Source of the DNA: Bacteroidales bacterium
GTDB taxonomy: Bacteria > Bacteroidota > Bacteroidia > Bacteroidales > JAAUTT01
DNA: 7,863 nt
Assembly: GCA_025350365.1 (NCBI GenBank)
Contig: JANXXY010000464.1
Span: forward strand, 1 to 7,863
Direction of reading: 5' to 3'
Shown: positions 1 through 6,874 of the stretch, in pieces
Layout of the letters: each line of letters starts with the position of its first letter
Numbering within the stretch: position 1 is the first letter of the stretch
Translations under genes and position numbers: made by a program
Notes under the pieces: generated by a model
What the model was told of the DNA's origin: nothing
Seen by the model: the letters and a program-made list of their open reading frames with translations, nothing else
Databases searched by the model: none

Positions 1-179
1 GGAGATTTTTAAGTAAATTAGCTAGTTGATAAATTAATTTTCAGGCTTTGGTTATTTTCCTAAGGAAAAAATAATTGTTGATGACAATGCTGTTTGGCAT
101 TATTGTATGAATTTTGAAAACCAAACTAATTTAATTCATTAATAATATGAAACATACATTCATATTTATGAGTACGAAT

Positions 180-202
180 TGCCGAAAATATAGTTTTCGG
201 CA
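180..202. repeat. 9-bp inverted repeat (hairpin) upstream of rpsA
   Basis: TGCCGAAAA (180-188) and TTTTCGGCA (194-202) pair perfectly around a 5-nt loop. No T-run follows on either strand, so it does not look like a standard intrinsic terminator. It lies about 55 bp before the putative -7 element, so it would be outside the rpsA transcript. It could be a 3'-end structure of an upstream transcript or a protein-binding palindrome. Function unknown. Confidence 0.55.
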
Positions 203-256
203 TAGACTCAAAATTAGATTTATAGATTTTATATCCTGAAAAATTAAATTTTTTTA

Positions 257-264
257 TACTTTTG
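257..264 (+). promoter_or_regulatory. Putative rpsA promoter, Bacteroidota -7 element
   Basis: TACTTTTG matches the Bacteroidota -7 consensus TAnnTTTG and is followed by CA. Transcription would start near 270, leaving a leader of roughly 48 nt. I see no good TTTG/TTG -33 box at the usual distance; the best is a TTTT at 227-230 with too long a spacer. A 6-position match can arise by chance in DNA this AT-rich, so position in front of the gene is the main support. Confidence 0.5.
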
Positions 265-317
265 CACCTTAATTTACATATAATGTCTAACTTATTAATT
301 ATTAATTAATTTTATAA

Positions 318-2306
318 ATGATTGACGAAAAAGAAGAATTGGAAAACGAGCTGATTGACAAAAATGAATCAGCTGAAAACGAAGCGGGCATCGATGAAGT
401 TGAAGTAGAAATAGAAGAACCAATCGATGTTTTTGAAGAAGAAACTGAAGAAGAAGAACTGGTTGAAGAGGATGCTGATGAAGTAGCCGCTAACCTTTTG
501 AAACTTAAAAGCGAAAAAATTTCCCTGGAAAATTTTGATTGGGCCAAATACAACAACAAATGGGATGTTTATTCAGATGACGAACGTTCATCGCTTGCAG
601 CAATGTATGATAAAACTTTATCTACCATAGCTGAAAATGAATGTATTGACGGTACCGTTATTGCAATGAACAAACGTGAAGTAGTTATTAATATTGGCTA
701 CAAATCAGAAGGTGTTGTTAGTTTAAATGAATTTCGTTACAATGTAAATCTTGCCGTTGGCGACAAAGTAGAGGTTTATGTTGAAAGTCAGGAAGACAAA
801 AAGGGTCAGTTAATACTTTCTCATAAGAAGGCTCGTGCTATGCGTTCGTGGGATCGCGTTAATGCGTCTCTCGAAAACGACGAAATTATTCAAGGATACA
901 TCAAATGCCGTACTAAGGGTGGTATGATTGTAGATGTATTTGGTATTGAGGCCTTTTTACCAGGTTCTCAGATTGATGTTAAGCCAATTCGTGATTACGA
1001 TGTATTTGTTGGTAAAACAATGGAATTCAAGGTTGTTAAAATCAATCACGAATTTAAGAATGTTGTTGTTTCTCACAAAGCTCTTATCGAAGCAGAACTT
1101 GAACAACAAAAGAAAGATATTATTGCCAAACTTGAAAAAGGTCAGGTTCTCGAAGGAACTGTCAAAAATATCACCTCATATGGTGTGTTCATTGACCTTG
1201 GAGGTGTTGATGGTCTTATTCACATCACCGATCTTTCATGGGGTCGCGTAAATCATCCGGAAGAAATCGTACAGCTTGATCAGAAACTGAATGTTGTTAT
1301 TCTTGATTTTGATGACGCTAAAAAACGTATTGCTCTTGGTTTAAAACAACTTACACCTCATCCTTGGGATGCCCTTAGCGCCGAAATGAAAGTTGGCGAT
1401 AAAGTAAAAGGTAAAGTTGTAGTCATTGCCGATTACGGTGCATTTGTTGAGATTGCTACTGGTGTTGAAGGGCTTATTCACGTGTCCGAAATGTCATGGT
1501 CACAACACTTACGCAGCGCTCAGGAATTCCTGAAAGTAAGTGATGAAGTTGAAGCTGTTATTCTTACCCTTGATCGCGACGAACGCAAAATGTCATTGGG
1601 TATCAAACAACTTAAGACAGATCCTTGGGATAGCATCGAATCAAAATATATTATTGGTTCGAAACACAAAGCAAAAGTTCGCAATTTCACCAATTTTGGC
1701 GTATTTGTAGAAATTGAAGAGGGGGTTGACGGCTTAATCCATATTTCGGATCTGTCATGGACCAAGAAAATTAAACATCCGTCGGAATTCACACAAGTTG
1801 GTGAAGAAATCGAGGTTGTTGTTCTTGAAATTGATAAAGACAACCGCCGTTTAAGCTTGGGTCACAAGCAACTTGAAGAAAATCCATGGGATGTATTCGA
1901 AACCATCTTTACTGTTGATTCAATTCACGAAGGTACAATTGTTGAAATATTCGACAAAGGCGCTTTAGTGGCCTTACCATATGGTGTTGAAGGCTTTGTA
2001 ACTCCTAAACATTTGGTAAAGGAAGACGGATCACCTTCTAAGGTTGATGACAAACTTGAATTCAAAGTAATCGAATTCAACAAGTCTGCCAAACGTATTA
2101 TTTTGTCTCACAGCAGAGTTTTCGAGGATGTGAAAAAATCGGAGGAAAATGCAGCTAGAAGAGCTGTTTCGGATGATACTAAGAAAGCCACAAAAAAACT
2201 GAAGAACACCATGGAAAAAACAACCCTTGGTGATATAACTGAGTTGGCTGCTTTAAAAGAAGAAATGGAAGAACAACAAAAAAAGGCACAACAAAACGAT
2301 AAATAA
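318..2306 (+). CDS. rpsA: 30S ribosomal protein S1 (bS1)
   Basis: This is the mRNA-binding protein of the small ribosomal subunit, which holds and unfolds mRNA for initiation. The 662 residues contain six S1 (OB-fold) domains at about 107-170, 188-254, 274-343, 358-429, 445-515 and 532-598. Domains 3 to 5 show the canonical pattern, for example YGVFIDL...GVDGLIHITDLSW and FGVFVEI...GVDGLIHISDLSW. Domains 1, 2 and 6 are more diverged, as is usual for S1. The tail (600-662) is Lys/Glu/Gln-rich and carries TTLGDITELAALKEEM, which I recall as typical of Bacteroidota S1. Residues 2-55 form a strongly acidic extension with 29 Asp/Glu. No Shine-Dalgarno tract precedes ATG 318; the leader is nearly all A/T, as expected in this phylum. 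Likely first gene of a unit with the STAS gene 15 nt downstream. Confidence 0.97.
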   Translation: MIDEKEELENELIDKNESAENEAGIDEVEVEIEEPIDVFEEETEEEELVEEDADEVAANLLKLKSEKISLENFDWAKYNNKWDVYSDDERSSLAAMYDKTLSTIAENECIDGTVIAMNKREVVINIGYKSEGVVSLNEFRYNVNLAVGDKVEVYVESQEDKKGQLILSHKKARAMRSWDRVNASLENDEIIQGYIKCRTKGGMIVDVFGIEAFLPGSQIDVKPIRDYDVFVGKTMEFKVVKINHEFKNVVVSHKALIEAELEQQKKDIIAKLEKGQVLEGTVKNITSYGVFIDLGGVDGLIHITDLSWGRVNHPEEIVQLDQKLNVVILDFDDAKKRIALGLKQLTPHPWDALSAEMKVGDKVKGKVVVIADYGAFVEIATGVEGLIHVSEMSWSQHLRSAQEFLKVSDEVEAVILTLDRDERKMSLGIKQLKTDPWDSIESKYIIGSKHKAKVRNFTNFGVFVEIEEGVDGLIHISDLSWTKKIKHPSEFTQVGEEIEVVVLEIDKDNRRLSLGHKQLEENPWDVFETIFTVDSIHEGTIVEIFDKGALVALPYGVEGFVTPKHLVKEDGSPSKVDDKLEFKVIEFNKSAKRIILSHSRVFEDVKKSEENAARRAVSDDTKKATKKLKNTMEKTTLGDITELAALKEEMEEQQKKAQQNDK

Positions 2307-2321
2307 TTAAATTACAGACCA

Positions 2322-2669
2322 ATGGAATTTAAGATCGAAAAACTGGAAAATTATGCCTTGATTCATGTGCTTGAAGAAAAACTGGATACGCATATTGCGC
2401 CTACGTTAAAATCTGAATTGGTATTAATATCGGGGAATGGTGAAAAGAATATTGTTTTAGATCTCAGTAAATGTCGTTATTGCGATTCATCTGGTTTAAG
2501 TGCGATTCTTGTGGCAAATCGATTGTGTAAAAATGCCAATGGCACATTTGTACTTACAGGTTTGAATGACGCAGTTGAACGTCTGATTACTATTTCTCAA
2601 TTAGATACAGTTCTAAACATCACAACTTCCATTGAAGAAGCAATTGCTTTGATTCACCGGAACAATTAA
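2322..2669 (+). CDS. STAS-domain protein, anti-sigma factor antagonist-like (SpoIIAA/RsbV type)
   Basis: The 115 residues form a single STAS domain. The diagnostic motif D55-S56-S57-G58-L59 follows the core strand IVLDLSKCRYC (44-54). In SpoIIAA and RsbV the first Ser of this motif is phosphorylated by an anti-sigma kinase, so S56 is the predicted switch residue here. Those proteins, when unphosphorylated, bind the kinase and release a sigma factor. No kinase, PP2C phosphatase or sigma factor lies in this window, so the real partner is unknown and could be something other than a sigma factor. It sits 15 nt after rpsA and 25 nt before rnz, so shared transcription is likely. No signal peptide or membrane segment is seen; it should be cytoplasmic. 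Three Cys (51, 54 and 68), two of them next to the motif, are a minor oddity. Confidence 0.9.
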   Translation: MEFKIEKLENYALIHVLEEKLDTHIAPTLKSELVLISGNGEKNIVLDLSKCRYCDSSGLSAILVANRLCKNANGTFVLTGLNDAVERLITISQLDTVLNITTSIEEAIALIHRNN

Positions 2670-2694
2670 TGTCTGGAAAAACACTTGTAAAAGC

Positions 2695-3606
2695 ATGGTC
2701 TTTTCTGTTACCGTATTAGGCAGCAGTTCTGCTTTGCCCACTTCTAACAGATATTTAACCGCTCATGTACTAAATGTAGATGAGCGGTTTTTTCTCATTG
2801 ATTGCGGTGAAGGAACTCAACTTCAACTTAGAAAATACAAGGCTAAATTTAGCCGTTTAAACCATATTTTTATAACACATCTACATGGCGATCACATGTT
2901 TGGTCTGCCAGGTTTGATTTCAACGTTTAACTTACTCGGGCGAAAACACGATTTGCATATTTATGCTCATACCAACCTTGAAAAAATTCTAAAGCAATTT
3001 CTTGCCCATTTTTTTACACATCTTGACTTTCAGATTATCTTTCATGCATTAAATCACGATTCTAAGGAATTAATCTTTGAAGATTCAAAAATTAGTGTGG
3101 AAAGCTTTCCGTTAAAGCACCGGATACCAACGTGTGGTTTTATTTTCCGCGAGAAAGCCCGGATGAAGAACATTCGCAAGGAAATGATTGAATACCACAA
3201 AATTCCGGTACGCGAAATTGTTAATATTAAAAGAGGTGACGATTTTGTTACTGATGAGGGAATTGTTATTCCTAATTCAAATCTCACGTTTGATCAGGAA
3301 TCAACCAGATCATATGCATTTTGCTCTGACACAGCTTATCTTGAAAATATTTTACCAATTATACAGAACGTTGATTTATTATACCATGAAGCAACATTTG
3401 CTGATGAAGATAGTGATAGAGCTTTGGAAACACTTCATTCAACAGCTTCTCAAGCTGCTACCATTGCCAAACTTTCAAATGCAAAAAAACTGCTCATTGG
3501 TCACTTTTCAGCACGATATAAGGATGTTAAGTCTCTAGTGATTCAAGCTCAGAAGATTTTTCCAAATACCCTCGCCGCAGAAGAAGGACTTGAAATAACC
3601 CTTTAA
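2695..3606 (+). CDS. rnz: Ribonuclease Z (tRNA 3'-processing endonuclease)
   Basis: Zinc-dependent metallo-beta-lactamase-fold endonuclease that removes 3' trailers from tRNA precursors, in the cytoplasm. The 303 residues match the short bacterial form. The zinc motif H62-x-H64-x-D66-H67 lies in THLHGDHMFGLPG. Further ligands are H142 (PLKHRIPTCGF), D212 (FCSDTAY) and H270 (IGHFSARY), and H248 sits in LHSTASQAATIA. These positions nearly coincide with those of the Bacillus subtilis enzyme. The segment around 155-185 is the expected place of the tRNA-gripping flexible arm. ATG 2695 is chosen because VTVLGSSSALPT should begin a few residues from the N-terminus, and no in-frame ATG, GTG or TTG lies between it and the STAS stop. 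A terminator-shaped hairpin lies inside the gene at codons 21-33. Confidence 0.96.
   Translation: MVFSVTVLGSSSALPTSNRYLTAHVLNVDERFFLIDCGEGTQLQLRKYKAKFSRLNHIFITHLHGDHMFGLPGLISTFNLLGRKHDLHIYAHTNLEKILKQFLAHFFTHLDFQIIFHALNHDSKELIFEDSKISVESFPLKHRIPTCGFIFREKARMKNIRKEMIEYHKIPVREIVNIKRGDDFVTDEGIVIPNSNLTFDQESTRSYAFCSDTAYLENILPIIQNVDLLYHEATFADEDSDRALETLHSTASQAATIAKLSNAKKLLIGHFSARYKDVKSLVIQAQKIFPNTLAAEEGLEITL
2757..2793 (+). terminator. Terminator-shaped hairpin inside the rnz coding region
   Basis: AACCGCTCAT (2757-2766) pairs perfectly over 10 bp with ATGAGCGGTT (2780-2789). The 13-nt loop can extend the stem by TAC/GTA beyond one G-G mismatch. A run of six T follows (2788-2793). This has the layout of an intrinsic terminator but sits about 60 nt inside an intact gene. 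Active translation would be expected to stop it folding. The structure is plainly visible; its function is unproven. Confidence 0.4.
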
Positions 3607-3614
3607 ATAGCAGT

Positions 3615-3641
3615 GGTGTTTTATTTCCACACCTTTAATTT
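3615..3641 (+). terminator. Weak terminator candidate after rnz
   Basis: GGTGT (3615-3619) pairs with ACACC (3629-3633) around a 9-nt loop, followed by TTTAATTT. It starts 9 nt after the rnz stop and lies before the guaA -7 element, so the position is right for ending the rpsA-STAS-rnz transcript. The stem is short and the T-run is broken, so this is tentative. Confidence 0.35.
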
Positions 3642-3666
3642 CCAACATAAAATATCCTTATCTTTG
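3634..3666 (+). promoter_or_regulatory. Putative guaA promoter
   Basis: TATCTTTG (3659-3666) is a full match to the Bacteroidota -7 element TAnnTTTG and is followed by CA. A near-match TTTA (3634-3637) lies 21 nt upstream, at a fitting distance for the -33 TTTG box. Transcription would begin around 3673, which gives a leader of about 18 nt and rules out the in-frame GTG at 3613 as the guaA start. Confidence 0.6.
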
Positions 3667-3690
3667 CACATTTTTAAAGTAAAATTTATT

Positions 3691-5220
3691 ATGCAGGAGA
3701 AGCTTATTATCCTTGATTTCGGGTCGCAATATACTCAACTCATAGCACGTCGGATAAGGGAACTGAATGTTTATTGTGAAATATTCCCTTTCAATAAGAA
3801 AATTGATATTGATGCATCAGTTAAAGGAGTAATTTTGTCAGGAAGTCCATTTTCTGTTAGAGATGCTAAAGCCCCCCTGCCCGATCTTACAAATGTTAAA
3901 GGCAAAATACCTTTGCTCGGAATTTGTTATGGCGCTCAATACCTTGCACATTATTTTGGTGGTGAAGTATTACCCTCTTCAACACGCGAATATGGTAGGG
4001 CCAACTTACAATTTATCAAACAAGGGGTACATCTTCTAAAAGACATATCCGAAAATTCCCAAGTCTGGATGTCACATGGCGATACAATTGCAAGAATCCC
4101 ATCGAATTATGAAATTATTGCAAGTACATCCGATGTATTAGTTGGTGCTTATCACATTAAAGATGAAACAACTTTTGGGCTACAATTTCATCCTGAGGTT
4201 TTTCATACCACCGAGGGTTTAACAATTCTCAGAAATTTTGTGGTTACTATATGCGGATGCCACCAGAATTGGACTCCTGACTCATTTATTGAGTCAACCA
4301 TATCGGGATTAAAGAACAAAATTGGCGATGATAAGGTGGTATTGGGTCTTTCTGGCGGAGTTGACTCATCTGTTGCTGCTGTTCTGCTGCATAAAGCCAT
4401 AGGTATAAATTTGACCTGTATTTTTGTTGATAACGGTTTGCTCAGAAAAAATGAATTCAAGTCGGTTTTAGAGTCATATAAATACTTGGGTTTAAATGTA
4501 ATAGGTGTTGATGCCAGTCAAAAGTTCATTTCAGATTTGAAAGGTGTTTACGATCCTGAACAAAAACGTAAAATTATTGGTCGCGATTTTATTGAAATTT
4601 TCGATGAGGAAGCTCATAAAATACAGGATGTTAAATGGTTGGGGCAAGGCACTATTTACCCCGATGTTATTGAATCTGTTTCAGTAAACGGGCCGTCGGC
4701 AACCATAAAATCTCACCATAACGTAGGCGGTTTGCCCGAAAAAATGAAGCTCAAAATTGTTGAGCCCTTAAATTTATTATTTAAAGATGAAGTTCGCAGG
4801 GTTGGCAAAGCGCTTGAAATACCAACTAATATTCTTAATCGTCATCCCTTTCCGGGACCCGGTTTGGGCATTCGCATCATAGGCGATGTTACTGCAGAAA
4901 AGGTCGCTGTACTTCAGGAAGTAGATAATATTTTTATTGAAGGGTTAAAAACACATGGTTTGTATGATCAGGTATGGCAGGCAGCAGCCATTTTATTACC
5001 AATACAATCAGTTGGCGTAATGGGAGATGAACGGACATACGAAAACGTTGTAGCCCTCCGGGCAGTATCTTCCACAGATGGAATGACAGCTGATTGGTGC
5101 CATCTTCCTTATGAATTTCTCGCAAAGATATCCAACGACATAATTAACAAGGTAAAAGGCGTAAACAGAGTTGTTTATGATATTAGCTCGAAACCCCCTG
5201 CCACCATTGAATGGGAATAA
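3691..5220 (+). CDS. guaA: GMP synthase (glutamine-hydrolysing)
   Basis: Converts XMP, ATP and glutamine to GMP, the last step of de novo guanine nucleotide synthesis, in the cytoplasm. The 509 residues hold both halves of the enzyme. The class I glutamine amidotransferase domain (about 4-190) begins LIILDFGSQYTQ, has the nucleophile C79 in GICYG, and H167 and E169 in QFHPEV. The ATP pyrophosphatase domain (about 200-385) has the P-loop SGGVDSS at 221-227. The dimerisation domain carries RHPFPGPGLGIR and ends in the family signature KPPATIEWE. The reading frame stays open back to a GTG at 3613, but the usual N-terminus and the promoter at 3659-3666 both point to ATG 3691. No Shine-Dalgarno tract is present. 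The gene has its own promoter and appears transcriptionally separate from rnz. Confidence 0.98.
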   Translation: MQEKLIILDFGSQYTQLIARRIRELNVYCEIFPFNKKIDIDASVKGVILSGSPFSVRDAKAPLPDLTNVKGKIPLLGICYGAQYLAHYFGGEVLPSSTREYGRANLQFIKQGVHLLKDISENSQVWMSHGDTIARIPSNYEIIASTSDVLVGAYHIKDETTFGLQFHPEVFHTTEGLTILRNFVVTICGCHQNWTPDSFIESTISGLKNKIGDDKVVLGLSGGVDSSVAAVLLHKAIGINLTCIFVDNGLLRKNEFKSVLESYKYLGLNVIGVDASQKFISDLKGVYDPEQKRKIIGRDFIEIFDEEAHKIQDVKWLGQGTIYPDVIESVSVNGPSATIKSHHNVGGLPEKMKLKIVEPLNLLFKDEVRRVGKALEIPTNILNRHPFPGPGLGIRIIGDVTAEKVAVLQEVDNIFIEGLKTHGLYDQVWQAAAILLPIQSVGVMGDERTYENVVALRAVSSTDGMTADWCHLPYEFLAKISNDIINKVKGVNRVVYDISSKPPATIEWE

Positions 5221-5225
5221 CTATA

Positions 5226-5254
5226 TTGTAGAACACTTGAAATTCAAATCTTTG
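5226..5254 (+). promoter_or_regulatory. Possible promoter of the S41 protease gene
   Basis: AATCTTTG (5247-5254) differs from TAnnTTTG only in its first base and is followed by CA. A TTG at 5226-5228 lies 18 nt upstream. Start of transcription would fall at or next to ATG 5259, giving an almost leaderless mRNA. A small inverted repeat, TTGAA-A-TTCAA (5237-5247), sits in the spacer. Read-through from guaA, 38 nt upstream, is the alternative. Confidence 0.35.
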
Positions 5255-5258
5255 CAAA

Positions 5259-6851
5259 ATGAATTATAAATCACGAATACTTTTAATATCTTTTCTGTTA
5301 TTATTAATCGGGTCAACTGCGGTTAAAGCCCAGTTATTTAACGAACAAAGTTTAAAAATTTTTAAACTTTTCAATTGGATTGACTCCTATTATGTAGACA
5401 GTGTTAATCTTGACAAAATAAGTGAAGAAGTTATGCGGAACATGCTTCAGAAAATGGATCCGCATTCAGCCTACATTAGCAAAGAGGAGGTGGCAGAAAT
5501 GAACGAACCGCTTCAAGGCAATTTTGAAGGTATCGGTGTTACATTCAATATTTTAAATGATACAATTTTAATTGTATCCCCCATTGTAGGCGGACCATCG
5601 GAAAAACTCGGAATTAGAGCCGGAGACAGAATTATTTTAATTGACAATGTGAATGTAACGGGCAAAGATATTTCAAATAAAAAGGTATTTAGCAAGCTTC
5701 GTGGCAAAAAGGGGACAACAGTGAAAGTTGATATTAAAAGACACGAACTGAATCAACTAATACCATTTTCTATCGTCAGGGATAAAATACCACTTCAAAG
5801 TGTGGATGCATCGTACAAAATTAATTCAACAACAGGTTATATCCGGTTAAGTCGCTTTTCGTCTACCTCACTTACTGAAATCGATCGTATACTTACTAAA
5901 TTTAAGAATGAAAAAATTAAGAACGTCATTCTCGATTTATGCGGCAATGGTGGAGGATACCTCGATGTAGCTGTTGATCTGGCAGATGATTTTCTTGATG
6001 CCAATAAAATGATTGTTTATACAAAGGGCATTCACTCTGAAAAAAAGGAATATATTTCTACATCCAAAGGGTTATTTGAGAAGGGTAAGCTTGTATTAAT
6101 GATTGATGAAGGTTCGGCTTCTGCCAGTGAGATTCTCGCCGGAGCTATTCAGGATTGGGATAGGGGTATTATTGTAGGACGGCGTTCATTTGGCAAAGGA
6201 TTGGTTCAACGACCGTTCACCTTTCCCGATGGAGCTATGGTTCGATTAACTGTTGCCCGTTATTATACTCCATCCGGCAGATTAATACAAAAACCTTATA
6301 ATGAAAGCTATGAATCTTATTCCGATGAATTGTCCTCACGGTATAGATCCGGAGAATTGCTGGATAAAAAGAAAATAATTCATCCCGATTCAGTAAAATA
6401 CTTCACACTCATCAATAAAAGAGTTGTTTATGGAGGAGGAGGAATAACACCGGATGTTTTTGTCCCTCTGGACACTACAGCATATACAACCTATTCCAGG
6501 AAACTCATCTCAGGTGCCGTCTTAAATAGCTTTACACTTGAATATACTGATAAGAGCCGAGAATTTCTACTCAGAAAATACGCTGATTTTACGATATTTA
6601 AATCCAACTATTTAACAGATGATAATTTAGTAAGTGAACTTGTTAAATTCGCCGAAAAACAATCGATAACCTGTTCCGAAGCTGAACTTTCTCAATCAAA
6701 ACCACAAATAGCATTACTCTTAAAGGCATATATCGCCAGAGATTTATGGGGATTGAGTGAATTTTTTGAAATTTATAACTCATCGAATCCAGGTTACGTC
6801 AAAGCTATTGAAGTAATTAATAATTGGGAAAATTATCTCGAAAAGAAATGA
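5259..6851 (+). CDS. S41-family carboxy-terminal processing protease (exported, PDZ domain)
   Basis: Serine protease of the Prc/CtpA family, acting in the periplasm or envelope, where relatives trim or degrade protein C-termini. The 530 residues begin with a signal peptide (positive MNYKSR, hydrophobic 7-19, likely cleavage after KA at 24). A helical segment precedes a PDZ domain at about 87-165, with GIGVTF (91-96) and GIRAGDRII (118-126). The protease core follows. In DEGSASASEI the nucleophile is S288, and the general base K313 is in SFGKGLVQ, exactly 25 residues on as in D1P and Prc, with Q317 after it. One conserved motif is altered: the usual DLRGNGGG reads DLCGNGGG (C228). The tail from about 340 is less conserved. 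ATG 5259 is fixed by the signal peptide; the next Met is residue 60. The stop overlaps an ATG (ATGA, 6848-6851). Confidence 0.94.
   Translation: MNYKSRILLISFLLLLIGSTAVKAQLFNEQSLKIFKLFNWIDSYYVDSVNLDKISEEVMRNMLQKMDPHSAYISKEEVAEMNEPLQGNFEGIGVTFNILNDTILIVSPIVGGPSEKLGIRAGDRIILIDNVNVTGKDISNKKVFSKLRGKKGTTVKVDIKRHELNQLIPFSIVRDKIPLQSVDASYKINSTTGYIRLSRFSSTSLTEIDRILTKFKNEKIKNVILDLCGNGGGYLDVAVDLADDFLDANKMIVYTKGIHSEKKEYISTSKGLFEKGKLVLMIDEGSASASEILAGAIQDWDRGIIVGRRSFGKGLVQRPFTFPDGAMVRLTVARYYTPSGRLIQKPYNESYESYSDELSSRYRSGELLDKKKIIHPDSVKYFTLINKRVVYGGGGITPDVFVPLDTTAYTTYSRKLISGAVLNSFTLEYTDKSREFLLRKYADFTIFKSNYLTDDNLVSELVKFAEKQSITCSEAELSQSKPQIALLLKAYIARDLWGLSEFFEIYNSSNPGYVKAIEVINNWENYLEKK
5347..5370. repeat. 24-bp perfect palindrome inside the S41 protease gene
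   Basis: AAAGTTTAAAAA (5347-5358) is followed directly by its exact reverse complement TTTTTAAACTTT (5359-5370). It covers codons 30-38, just after the signal peptide. It could form a hairpin in mRNA or serve as a symmetric protein-binding site, but it has only two G/C pairs. No T-run or spacing suggests a terminator. Confidence 0.7.
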
Positions 6852-6874
6852 CAATTCTACAAAGCTTTTTATAG
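6848..6874 (+). other. Eight-codon mini-ORF bridging the S41 protease and pnuC
   Basis: ATG 6848 overlaps the protease stop as ATGA. The frame encodes MTILQSFL and ends with TAG at 6872-6874, which overlaps the GTG start of the transporter as TAGTG. The arrangement would allow a terminating ribosome to re-initiate twice in succession. Whether it is translated is unknown, and so short a frame may be coincidence. Confidence 0.3.

Larger units (their letters stand above)
1..317. other. Non-coding region upstream of rpsA
   Basis: All three forward frames have stops within the first 30 bases, and no convincing ORF follows on either strand. An upstream gene could end in the first few bases, but this cannot be told. 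The region holds small hairpins at 55-69 (TTTTCC, loop TAA, GGAAAA), 86-101 (AATGC/GCATT) and 180-202 (9 bp). A -7-like promoter element lies at 257-264, followed by an AT-rich leader with an 8-codon reading frame at 283-309. Confidence 0.8.

Noticed and set aside
147..239. 30-codon plus-strand frame starting MKHTFIFM, upstream of rpsA
   Set aside because: It is short, runs through the 9-bp hairpin, has an unconvincing composition and ends before the putative promoter. Nothing supports it as a gene.
302..559. Minus-strand 85-residue Ser-rich reading frame
   Set aside because: It is the reverse-strand shadow of the Glu-rich GAA repeats at the start of rpsA, which read as Ser codons TCT/TCA/TCC on the other strand.
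934..1251. Plus-strand 105-residue frame inside rpsA
   Set aside because: Lies wholly within the well-supported S1 frame and has no family features; the same holds for the other overlapping frames in rnz, guaA, the protease and pnuC.
3613..3690. GTG start that would extend GMP synthase by 26 residues
   Set aside because: The extension covers the putative terminator and promoter, has no place in the GuaA family, and the normal N-terminus begins at ATG 3691.
4278..4296. 7-bp inverted repeat TGACTCA/TGAGTCA in guaA
   Set aside because: Short, no T-run, and in the linker between two enzyme domains; repeats of this size are expected by chance in several kilobases.
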